From positions 4,154,001 through 4,218,000 of the forward strand of contig NZ_CP132976.1 of NCBI RefSeq assembly GCF_030864005.1: DNA of 64,000 bases, given 5' to 3'. Made by a program: the position numbers and the translations under genes. Of this stretch, positions 8,361-16,108 are shown one piece after another. The notes below the pieces were generated by a model. That model was not told the DNA's origin, ran no database searches, and was given only the letters and a program-made list of their open reading frames with translations. The DNA comes from Achromobacter seleniivolatilans. GTDB taxonomy: Bacteria > Pseudomonadota > Gammaproteobacteria > Burkholderiales > Burkholderiaceae_B. Each line of letters starts with the position of its first letter. Positions within the stretch are counted from its first letter, which is position 1.

Positions 8361-9458
8361 TTACGCCCGGGCCGAAAGCGCCACGCCCAAGTATTGGCCG
8401 TAAGCGCTTTCAGTCAGGCGGAACCACGGCATCTCGCTATCGCGAAAGCCCATATAACTGTCGTGTATTGCCTTGAACTTCGGGTCTTTGGCGCCCAAGT
8501 CTTTGTAGACCTGCTGCGTGGTCTCGAACGCGACGTCCATGATCGATCGGGGAAACGTGCGGACTTGCGCGCCATTTGCCGTCAATTGCGCCAAAGCCAC
8601 CGGGTTGCGGGCGTCATAGCGCGCGGTCGTAGACACATGCGCGGCCAGCGCCGCAGCCTCAAGCACTGACTGGTAGTTCTTCGGCAGCTTGCTCCAGGCC
8701 TCGTCATTGATATAGAGCGACAACTGTTCGCCGCCCGCCCACCAGCCGGGTGCGTAGTAATACTTAGCTACCTTATTGATGCCCAGCTTGTCGTCATCGT
8801 AGGCGCCGGCGCCCGCCACTGCCTGCAAGCCGTCTTTCTGGAAAGCTTCTGCCAACTTGGCCAGATCTGCCGGTTGCGGCGATACGCCCATACGCGTCAG
8901 AACGTCCGCTGCCAGTCCGCTGACGCGCATTTTCAGGTCTTTCAGATCAGCCAAACGCTTGATTTCCTTCGCGTACCAGCCGCCCATCTGGGCGCCGGTA
9001 TTACCGAGCGGGAAATTGATGATTTTTTCGGGTTTGAAGAGCTCGCGGGTCAGACGCAGGCCGTCGCCTTCGCTCATCCAGGCGTTCATCTGGCGCGCAT
9101 TCAGCCCGAAGGGCACGGCGGCGTCGAAGCAAAAGGCGGGATTCTTGGCGTACAGCATGCGGGAAGAGGCGTGGCCGCAGTCCACCTTATGGGTAGACAC
9201 CGCTTCCAGCAGGTCTTCCGCAGCAACGATTTCGCCAGCAGGAAAATGGCGGATGTTGAATTTTCCGCCCGTGGCTTCCGAGACGTACTTGCAGAAGCTT
9301 TCGCCTGCGCCGATGCGCAGGTCCAGCGTGCTGGGAAAGCCAGAGGACAGGCGCCAGCTGATCGACGGCATGTCCTGCGCGAACGCAGGCGTGCTGACGG
9401 CGGCTCCCGTTGCGACGGCGCCGAGTCCGGCGTGCTTCAAGAATGAACGTCGTTGCAT
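8361..9458 (-). CDS. TRAP transporter substrate-binding protein, DctP family (orphan)
   Basis: Periplasmic binding protein of a tripartite ATP-independent transporter, 365 residues. The N-terminus MQRRSFLKHAGLGAVATG has a twin-arginine-like RRSFLK motif, followed by TPAFAQ/D as a cleavage site. The fold pattern fits DctP (YKDLGAKDPKFKAIHDSYMGFRDSEMPWFRLTE near the end). No DctQ or DctM membrane subunit lies on either side, so the partner must be elsewhere in the genome. The start at 9456-9458 was chosen over a frame open 62 codons further because it begins the signal peptide. Ligand unknown, commonly an organic acid in this family. Confidence 0.88.
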   Translation of the reverse strand: MQRRSFLKHAGLGAVATGAAVSTPAFAQDMPSISWRLSSGFPSTLDLRIGAGESFCKYVSEATGGKFNIRHFPAGEIVAAEDLLEAVSTHKVDCGHASSRMLYAKNPAFCFDAAVPFGLNARQMNAWMSEGDGLRLTRELFKPEKIINFPLGNTGAQMGGWYAKEIKRLADLKDLKMRVSGLAADVLTRMGVSPQPADLAKLAEAFQKDGLQAVAGAGAYDDDKLGINKVAKYYYAPGWWAGGEQLSLYINDEAWSKLPKNYQSVLEAAALAAHVSTTARYDARNPVALAQLTANGAQVRTFPRSIMDVAFETTQQVYKDLGAKDPKFKAIHDSYMGFRDSEMPWFRLTESAYGQYLGVALSARA

Positions 9459-9652
9459 CTCTTTGCTCCTACACAGCAACACCCGCGACTTCGAGCGATA
9501 CCCGCCGGATATTACACGTTGAGCGGGGGTGGTATGGCTAGAGGAATTCCCGCAAGAGGGGCAACGTGCAAAGAGCGGACGGATCGGGTCTGGAACACCA
9601 GCGTCGGCCGCGCGCGCCTGATCTGCGCGCCGGCCAAACGCCACGCCTGGGA

Positions 9653-11017
9653 TCAGGTCCCGGCGATTGCCATTTGTTCGATCAGGATCGAACCCGTGGT
9701 CTTGGTGCCGCGAGAAATGGTGTCCGCGCCCACGGCGACGATCTGCTGGAACATGTCGGCCAGGTTGCCGGCAATGGTGATTTCCTGCACCGCGTGCTGG
9801 ATCTTGCCGTTTTCGACCCAGTAACCGAACGCGCCGCGCGAGTAGTCGCCCGTAACGTAGTTGACGCCCTGGCCGATCAGTTCGGTGACCAGGAAGCCGG
9901 TGCCCAGTTTCTTGAGCATGGCTTCAAAGTCGTCGCCGCGCTGGGTGAGCGTGGAGCTGAACACCAGGTTGTGCGAGCCGCCGGCGTTACCGGTCGTGGT
10001 CATCCCCAGCTTGCGAGCGGTGTAAGACGACAGGAAATAGCCTTCCAACACACCGTCCGACACGACGTTGCGGCGGCGTGTGCGCACGCCTTCGTCGTCA
10101 AAGGGCGAGCTGCCCATGGCGCCGGGGATATGCGGGTCTTCGGTCAGGTTGATGTGCTTGGCAAAGATAGGCTTACCCAAGGAATCCAGCAGGAAGCTGG
10201 CCTTGCGATAGAGCGCGCCGCCATTGACGGCTTGCGTCAAGGCGCCGACCAAACCGAGCGCCAACGGCGCTTCGAACAGGACAGGAAACTTGCCCGTGCG
10301 GATACGGCGGGCCGACAGGCGCGACAGCGTGCGCTCGGCGGCGTAACGGCCGATGGCCTCGGGCGATGCCATTTTGGCCGGGTCGCGCTCGGAGGTGTAC
10401 CAGTAGTCTCGCTGCATGCCATTGCCGCGGCCCGCGATGGGCGCGACGGACAGGCTGTGGCGCGAATACGGATACCCGCCCAAAAAGCCGCGTGTGTTGC
10501 CCATCACGAATTGGCCTTCGTAGGTGCCTACGGTGGCGCCATCGGTATTGGTGATGCGCGGGTCCACGTCGCGCGCGGCGCGTTCGGCGCGCAGCGCGAG
10601 TTCGGCGGCTTCCTCGGTGGTCACGGTCCAGGCGCGATGCAGGTCCAGATCGGGGAATTCGGTGGCCAATTGATCGGCGTCGGGCAGACCGGCGGCCGGA
10701 TCGGCGGCGGTATGCCGGGCGATGTGCCAGGCGGCTTCGACCGTCTGGCGCAGGGCGGCTTCGGAAAAGTCGGAGGTCGAGGCGGAACCGCGGCTTTGGC
10801 CGGCGTAGACCGTCAGGTCGAGCGACCGGTCGCGTGTCTGCTCAACGGTTTCAATGTCGTTTTTGCGTACCGAGACCGACAGACCCAGGCTTTCCGAGAC
10901 TTCCGCCGCGGCGTCAGAGGCGCCAATCTGGCGCGCGTAGGCGAGGGTTTGTTCGACGAGTTCGGAAAAACGCGCGTGATTCGCCGCCAGCGGCAAGGAT
11001 GAGGAGGATTTAACCAT
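9653..11017 (-). CDS. pmbA: Metalloprotease PmbA/TldE
   Basis: Subunit of the TldD/TldE protease, which in E. coli matures microcin B17 and degrades unfolded peptides such as CcdA. 454 residues. Family features are the SSFTS-like core region [19 protein letters not shown] and the C-terminal glycine-rich [13 protein letters not shown] and [21 protein letters not shown]. TldE itself lacks the zinc motif, which TldD supplies; none is seen here, as expected. The start [17 protein letters not shown] (11015-11017) follows a GGAG-type site. Divergent from darP, a pairing conserved in many proteobacteria. Confidence 0.94.
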   Translation of the reverse strand: MVKSSSSLPLAANHARFSELVEQTLAYARQIGASDAAAEVSESLGLSVSVRKNDIETVEQTRDRSLDLTVYAGQSRGSASTSDFSEAALRQTVEAAWHIARHTAADPAAGLPDADQLATEFPDLDLHRAWTVTTEEAAELALRAERAARDVDPRITNTDGATVGTYEGQFVMGNTRGFLGGYPYSRHSLSVAPIAGRGNGMQRDYWYTSERDPAKMASPEAIGRYAAERTLSRLSARRIRTGKFPVLFEAPLALGLVGALTQAVNGGALYRKASFLLDSLGKPIFAKHINLTEDPHIPGAMGSSPFDDEGVRTRRRNVVSDGVLEGYFLSSYTARKLGMTTTGNAGGSHNLVFSSTLTQRGDDFEAMLKKLGTGFLVTELIGQGVNYVTGDYSRGAFGYWVENGKIQHAVQEITIAGNLADMFQQIVAVGADTISRGTKTTGSILIEQMAIAGT

Positions 11018-11075
11018 TGCTGTCCAATTTGCAGAGACGGTTATCATAGCCAAGTCTGTCATTGCGCAGTTTTCC

Positions 11076-11627
11076 ATGAATTCCCATACTGAAGAAGAAT
11101 CCGTCGACGACGGTTACGACGAGAACGGCTACGACCGTCCCAGCAAGTCCCAGATCAAGCGTGATATGCACGCCTTACTGGACCTGGGCAAACAGTTGAT
11201 CGATCTGTCCCCCGAACGTCTCAAACAGCTGCCGCTGGCCGAACGCCTCTATGAGGCCATCCGCACAGCGCAGCGCACCACTGGCCGGGAAGGCCTGCGC
11301 CGTCAGGTCCATTTTGTGGGCAAGCTGATGCGCGACGCGCCTGCGGATGAAATCCGCGCCCAGCTCGATGTCTGGGAAAACGGCTCGCGCGAAGAAACCG
11401 CCGCCATGCATCGCCTGGAGACGCTGCGCGACCGCCTGCTGGACGATGACGACGCGCTGACCAAATTGCTGGCGAACAATCCGCAAGCGGATGTGCAGCA
11501 GTTGCGTGCGCTGATTCGTGCCGCCCGCAAGGAAAAGCAGGGCAATGCCGGGCTGCTGCAAGGCCAGGAACCGCAAAAGAAGCATTACCGTGCGTTGTTC
11601 CAGGCGTTGAAGACCCTTACGCTCTGA
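11076..11627 (+). CDS. darP: Ribosome-associated protein DarP (YjgA, DUF615)
   Basis: Small 183-residue protein acting in late 50S subunit assembly in E. coli. The acidic N-terminal leader is followed by [21 protein letters not shown] and [26 protein letters not shown], both diagnostic of DUF615. The ATG at 11076 lies 58 bases from the divergent pmbA start, so the two promoters share that interval. Confidence 0.95.
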   Translation: MNSHTEEESVDDGYDENGYDRPSKSQIKRDMHALLDLGKQLIDLSPERLKQLPLAERLYEAIRTAQRTTGREGLRRQVHFVGKLMRDAPADEIRAQLDVWENGSREETAAMHRLETLRDRLLDDDDALTKLLANNPQADVQQLRALIRAARKEKQGNAGLLQGQEPQKKHYRALFQALKTLTL

Positions 11628-11660
11628 TCCCCTCCCCTTGAATCTACCTGTCCGCCGTTC

Positions 11661-12338
11661 ATGACTGCTCCGACCGACCTGCTCGATTGCATTGAAATCG
11701 AAACCGCCCCTCATCCCACGCATGCCGTGATCTGGTTGCATGGCCTGGGCGCCGACGGCAATGACTTCGCGCCCATCGTGCCGGAGCTCGACTTGCCGGC
11801 CGGGCTGGCCGTGCGCTTTGTGTTCCCGAACGCGCCTGTGCAGCGCGTGACGATCAACAACGGCATGGCCATGCGTTCCTGGTACGACATCCTGGTGATG
11901 GACCTGGTTCGCGTAGAAGACAGCAAGGGCATCCGGGTATCCGAAGCCGCCATTCACAAGCTGATTGCCCGTGAAAATGCGAGGGGCATCCCGACATCGA
12001 ACATCGTGCTGGCCGGCTTTTCGCAGGGTAGCGCCATGACGTTGCACACGGGCTTGCGCCTGCCGGAAAAGCTGGCGGGCATGATGGCCTTGTCGGGTTA
12101 TCTGCCGTTGGTGGATACCGCCGAGGCCGAGCGCCACAGCGCCAATAATGCGACGCCGATCTTCATGGCTCACGGCCAGTACGATCCGGTGGTGTCGCTG
12201 ACGCGCGCCGAGGCTTCGCTGGCTGAACTGCAACGCTTGGGTTATGACGTGCGCTGGCACACCTACCCGATGCCGCATTCGGTCTGCGCCGAAGAAGTGC
12301 GAGATATTTCGGCGTTCTTGAACGAAGTGCTGGTCTGA
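11661..12338 (+). CDS. Carboxylesterase of the phospholipase/carboxylesterase family
   Basis: Alpha/beta hydrolase of 225 residues, probably cytoplasmic with no signal peptide. Features in order: oxyanion loop VIWLHGLGADGNDF, nucleophile elbow GFSQGSAM (Ser about 117), catalytic Asp in HGQYDPVV and His in YPMPHSVC. Close in design to the Pseudomonas EstB-type esterases that hydrolyse short acyl esters. Starts 33 bases after darP and may share its transcript. Natural substrate unknown. Confidence 0.93.
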   Translation: MTAPTDLLDCIEIETAPHPTHAVIWLHGLGADGNDFAPIVPELDLPAGLAVRFVFPNAPVQRVTINNGMAMRSWYDILVMDLVRVEDSKGIRVSEAAIHKLIARENARGIPTSNIVLAGFSQGSAMTLHTGLRLPEKLAGMMALSGYLPLVDTAEAERHSANNATPIFMAHGQYDPVVSLTRAEASLAELQRLGYDVRWHTYPMPHSVCAEEVRDISAFLNEVLV

Positions 12339-12492
12339 GCGCTTGGGGTGCAGGACCGATGACGCCTTGCGCGCGTTTGGCGTCGAGATTCATTTGACCT
12401 GCATCCCGCGCAGCACACATCCCTCATAGCCAGAAGCGCAGCGCTCGAAACCTATCCGTTCGCTGTCGCTTTCCTGCGCCTTAAAAACCTAT

Positions 12493-12609
12493 TTGGTATA
12501 CCAACTGGTATTCAAGCTCCGAATTGTCCGGGGTCTAACGGCGCTCGTCCATAGAGAAAAACGCCAATCCCAAAATGCTTGTCGCTCATTTGTATTGAAT
12601 ATAGTATTC
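12493..12609. promoter_or_regulatory. Two palindromic operator candidates before the 12734-16092 operon
   Basis: A perfect 12-bp palindrome TTGGTATACCAA lies at 12493-12504, followed at once by a half-site-like CTGGTATTC. A second palindrome, GAATA-TAG-TATTC, lies at 12597-12609 and overlaps possible -10 hexamers (TATAGT or TAGTAT), with TTGTCG upstream. TGGTATACCA resembles operators of GntR-family repressors. No regulator gene is adjacent. The rest of the 12339-12733 gap shows nothing else I can name. Confidence 0.5.
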
Positions 12610-12733
12610 GATCCATGCCTTGCCGGCCCGGGCAGCATGCGTTCGGGCTTCCCTGTTGTTGCTGTCGATTCCATCCCATTGGCCGTGTTGCGCCGGGTTT
12701 CGGCGTGTCATACAAGACGCAGGAGAAAGTCCC

Positions 12734-13738
12734 GTGAAATTTTTGCCATTGCCCCGCCTGGCGGGCGCAGCGCTGCTTGCGCTGATTGCACCTTTGGCCG
12801 CTCAGGCCGAAGCCCTGAATCCACCCGTGAAGGTCCGCTACGAAGAGGTCGTGCGCTCCATCCTGTACGTGCCGAAATACGTTGCCCTGTCTCAGGGTTA
12901 CTTCAAGGACGCCGGATTGGACGTGTCCATGAAAACGTCCCAAGGCACCGACAAGGGCATGACCGCCCTGCTGTCGGGCAGCGCCGACATTGTGCTGATC
13001 GGCCCAGAAGCGTCCATCTATGTGCAGAACAGCGAATCGCCCGTCAAACCGAAGATTTTCGCCGGGCTGACGGCCACTGACGGCTTCTTCCTGCTTGCGC
13101 GCAAACCGATCGAAAAATTTGACTGGTCGATGCTCAAGGGCAAAGACATCATCGGCTTTCGCCCCGGCTCAAATCCCATCGTCTTCCTGGAGACCGCGCT
13201 GCGCAAGCACGGGATCGATCCGCAAAAAGACGTCAAGCTCTTGAACAATATCGGCATTCCAGCGCGTGCTGGCGCATGGATGGCCGGCCAGGGGGAATAC
13301 GGCATATTCCTGGAGCCCGAAGCGGGTGAACTGGTGCGCAACGGCAAGGGTTATATCGTGGCATCGGTAGGCCATGAAGTCGGCCAGGTGGACTACACGG
13401 TTTTCACCGCCACGGATAAGTACATCCGCGACAATCCCAAGGTCATTCAGGCCTGGACCGACGTGGTGGCGCGCGCCGAAAAGTACGTGAAAGATACGCC
13501 CGCCGCTACGCTGGCCCCCCAGATCATGACGTTCTTTCCCGGCATGGATCAGGGCGCAATAACGGAAGCCATCGACCGCTACAAGCAATATCAAATCTGG
13601 AAGACATCACCGCTGGTCACGGCCGAGGCCATGACGAAGCTGCAAGACATGCTGATCGCCAGCGCTGTCATGAAGGACGCCGCGCGCGTGAAGTATGAAG
13701 ACGTGGTGGTGACCGACTTTGCCAAGAAGGTGCAATGA
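12734..13738 (+). CDS. ABC transporter substrate-binding protein, nitrate/sulfonate/NMT1 type
   Basis: Periplasmic binding protein of 334 residues. Start is the GTG at 12734 behind AGGAGAAAGTCCC; it opens the signal peptide VKFLPLPRLAGAALLALIAP, with cleavage near AQAEA. The family pattern is YVALSQGYFKDAGLDV and LLSGSADIVLIGPEAS. This family handles alkanesulfonates, nitrate, taurine and the thiamine precursor HMP. The ATPase start overlaps its stop (ATGATG/TGA). The ligand is not readable; the hydrolase at the end of the operon argues for an amide- or ureido-type compound, as inference. Confidence 0.9.
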   Translation: MKFLPLPRLAGAALLALIAPLAAQAEALNPPVKVRYEEVVRSILYVPKYVALSQGYFKDAGLDVSMKTSQGTDKGMTALLSGSADIVLIGPEASIYVQNSESPVKPKIFAGLTATDGFFLLARKPIEKFDWSMLKGKDIIGFRPGSNPIVFLETALRKHGIDPQKDVKLLNNIGIPARAGAWMAGQGEYGIFLEPEAGELVRNGKGYIVASVGHEVGQVDYTVFTATDKYIRDNPKVIQAWTDVVARAEKYVKDTPAATLAPQIMTFFPGMDQGAITEAIDRYKQYQIWKTSPLVTAEAMTKLQDMLIASAVMKDAARVKYEDVVVTDFAKKVQ

Positions 13739-14550
13739 TGAGCGCCGTCGTTCATAACCTGAAACCCGAGACGGCTACGGCCAAGATCGAACTGCGCGAA
13801 GTGTGCCTGTCGTACTTCACGACCGAAGGCGAAACCGAGGCGCTGTCGAACGTGTCGTTTTCGTTGGCGCCGGGGGAATTCGTCAGCCTGATCGGGCAAA
13901 GCGGCTGTGGCAAGAGCACGTTGCTGTCGCTGATCGCTGGCCTGATTCCGCCAACCGCGGGCGCGGTGATGATCGACGGCCATGCCGTCACCAAACCCAA
14001 CCCCCGCATCGGCTACATGCTCCAGCAGGACTACCTGTTTGAGTGGCGCACCATTCTGGACAACGTGATGCTGGGCGCCGAAATTCAAGGCCGGCGCGAT
14101 GCTCGCAGTGAAGCGCGCGCAGTCCACCTGCTTGAAAAATGCGGGCTGGGCGCATTTCTGTCGCATACGCCGCGCCAGTTATCGGGCGGGATGCGCCAGC
14201 GCGCCGCATTGGCGCGCACCCTGGTGACCGAACCCGACGTGATTTTGCTGGACGAGCCCTTCTCGGCACTGGACTCACAAACCCGGCTGGCGATCTCTGA
14301 CGAAGTCGTGGACATCCTGCGCCGCGAAGGCAAGACGGTAGTGCTGGTGACACACGATATTGGCGAGGCCATCGCCATGACCGATCGCGTCATTGTGCTG
14401 TCGCGCCGGCCTGGACGGCTAAAGAGCCAGTACCGCATCCACTATGGCGATGGCGCCCGGCCCACGCCGTTTCAGGCGCGCTCGCGGCCGGAATTCAATA
14501 CCTACTTCAAACAGCTTTGGGACGAGTTGGACGTCCACGTGGAGGGTTGA
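13735..14550 (+). CDS. ABC transporter ATP-binding protein (TauB/SsuB type)
   Basis: Cytoplasmic ATPase of 271 residues. Walker A is GQSGCGKSTLLSL, the signature is LSGGMRQRAALARTL, Walker B is VILLDEPFSALD and the H-loop is VTHDIGEAI. Two adjacent ATGs (13735 and 13738) are possible starts; the first overlaps the preceding stop codon. Pairs with the permease three bases downstream. Confidence 0.92.
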   Translation: MMSAVVHNLKPETATAKIELREVCLSYFTTEGETEALSNVSFSLAPGEFVSLIGQSGCGKSTLLSLIAGLIPPTAGAVMIDGHAVTKPNPRIGYMLQQDYLFEWRTILDNVMLGAEIQGRRDARSEARAVHLLEKCGLGAFLSHTPRQLSGGMRQRAALARTLVTEPDVILLDEPFSALDSQTRLAISDEVVDILRREGKTVVLVTHDIGEAIAMTDRVIVLSRRPGRLKSQYRIHYGDGARPTPFQARSRPEFNTYFKQLWDELDVHVEG

Positions 14551-14553
14551 CCC

Positions 14554-15390
14554 ATGAACGCGCCCATTGCCAATACCGTTCCCCTGCGCGCCGTTCGCGC
14601 GCCCAGCGACAAATATCTGGATTATCTGCGCCGGGATCGCGCACGCAAGCGCAATATCCGGCTGGCGCAAGCCTTGCTGCTGGTGGTGTTTCTGTGTGCC
14701 TGGGAGATCTTGCCGCGCATGCACATTCTGAATCCGCTGCTGACCAGCTACCCCAGCGCGCTATGGCCCACATTCATAGACTTGTGGAACAACGGCAACC
14801 TGGCCAAGCACATCATGACTACGCTGTGGGCCACGCTGGTCGGCTTTACCTTAAGCATGGTGATCGGCATCATCGTGGCCGCTGCGCTGTGGTGGTCGGA
14901 CTTTTTATACAAGGTGCTGGACCCCTTTCTGGTCGTGGCCAACGCCATGCCCAAGATCGCCTTCGTGCCGATTTTCTACCTGTGGCTGGGCTCGGATTAC
15001 GCGGTGTACGGCATGGCCGTTGCCATCGCCGTGTTCGTGACCATCATGGTGGTGTACGCGGGTTTTCGGGGCATTGATCTGAACAAAGTGAAGCTGGCCC
15101 ACACCTTTGGCGCCAGCCGCTGGCAAGTGCTGACCAAGGTCGTGCTGCCGGGCAGCGTGCCCACGCTGATCGCCGCCGTGAAAATGAACATCGGCTTGGC
15201 GCTGGTGGGCGTCATCGTCGGGGAATTCCAGTCTGCGGATTCCGGTCTGGGCTTTCTGATCATGAACGGCAGCCAAGTGTTCAAGCTGAACATCGTCATG
15301 ACCGCCATTGCCATGCTGGCCGTTATTTCCAGCCTGATGTATCTGGTCGTCTATCGCATCGAAGCCGCCGTGGCGCGGCGCTACGGATAA
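14554..15390 (+). CDS. ABC transporter permease (TauC/SsuC type)
   Basis: Inner-membrane permease of 278 residues with about six membrane segments, the first at roughly residues 35-55. The ATPase-docking loop is RGIDLNKVKLAHTFGASRWQVL, the 'EAA' motif of BPD permeases. Follows the ATPase by 3 bases and precedes the hydrolase by 9. Confidence 0.92.
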   Translation: MNAPIANTVPLRAVRAPSDKYLDYLRRDRARKRNIRLAQALLLVVFLCAWEILPRMHILNPLLTSYPSALWPTFIDLWNNGNLAKHIMTTLWATLVGFTLSMVIGIIVAAALWWSDFLYKVLDPFLVVANAMPKIAFVPIFYLWLGSDYAVYGMAVAIAVFVTIMVVYAGFRGIDLNKVKLAHTFGASRWQVLTKVVLPGSVPTLIAAVKMNIGLALVGVIVGEFQSADSGLGFLIMNGSQVFKLNIVMTAIAMLAVISSLMYLVVYRIEAAVARRYG

Positions 15391-15399
15391 GGAAGCACC

Positions 15400-16092
15400 A
15401 TGGAATTTCCGCAATGGGTACAGGACCGGGTGATAGCCCGCCAGGGCTGTCTGCATCCCTATGACGAGCTGCCTGCGGGCCGCCTGGCGGTGGTCGTCGT
15501 GGACATGCAGCAATACTTCACGATGCCCGGCTACCAGGGCGAATGCGCCCCGGCTCGCGAGATCATCGATCCCATCAACCGGCTGTGTGATGCGGTGCGC
15601 GAGGCGGGCGGCGTCATCGTCTGGGTGCAGACTGCGTCCGACAATGCCGACGCGTTCTGGTCGCACCATCACAGCGTGATGTTGACGCCGGAACGCAGCG
15701 CCAGGCGCTTGCAGACCTTGCGGAGCGATGCCCCAGGTTATGCCTTGCATCCCGACCTGCATGCGCACGACACAGATCTGCGCGTGACCAAACGCTTCTA
15801 TAGCGCCATGGCGCCCGGCTCGTCAGAGCTGGAACCATTGCTGCGCGGCTTGGGAATCGACACGTTGCTCATCACTGGCACGGTCACCAATGTGTGCTGC
15901 GAATCCACCGCGCGTGACGCCATGATGCGCAACTTCCGCACCATCATGGTGGACGACGCGCTGGCGGCGGTCACACCGGCCGAGCACGAGCATGCACTGC
16001 ACGGCTGGCTACTGTTCTTTGGCGACGTGTTGACGGTGGACGAAGTGACGGCGCGGCTAAAGCCCGCGCACGCCACTCGAAAAATCGCCTGA
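15400..16092 (+). CDS. Isochorismatase-family cysteine hydrolase
   Basis: Cytoplasmic hydrolase of 230 residues with the family triad: Asp in VVVVDMQQYF (about residue 33), Lys in RVTKRFYSAM and the nucleophile Cys in TGTVTNVCCESTARDA. The non-prolyl cis-peptide region precedes that Cys. Members hydrolyse nicotinamide, N-carbamoyl compounds, ureidoacrylate (RutB) or isochorismate. Being the last gene of an ABC import operon, it probably acts on the imported compound. Ends 16 bases from the convergent acetyltransferase gene. Confidence 0.9.
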   Translation: MEFPQWVQDRVIARQGCLHPYDELPAGRLAVVVVDMQQYFTMPGYQGECAPAREIIDPINRLCDAVREAGGVIVWVQTASDNADAFWSHHHSVMLTPERSARRLQTLRSDAPGYALHPDLHAHDTDLRVTKRFYSAMAPGSSELEPLLRGLGIDTLLITGTVTNVCCESTARDAMMRNFRTIMVDDALAAVTPAEHEHALHGWLLFFGDVLTVDEVTARLKPAHATRKIA

Positions 16093-16108
16093 TCCTTTAC
16101 CGCAGGCG

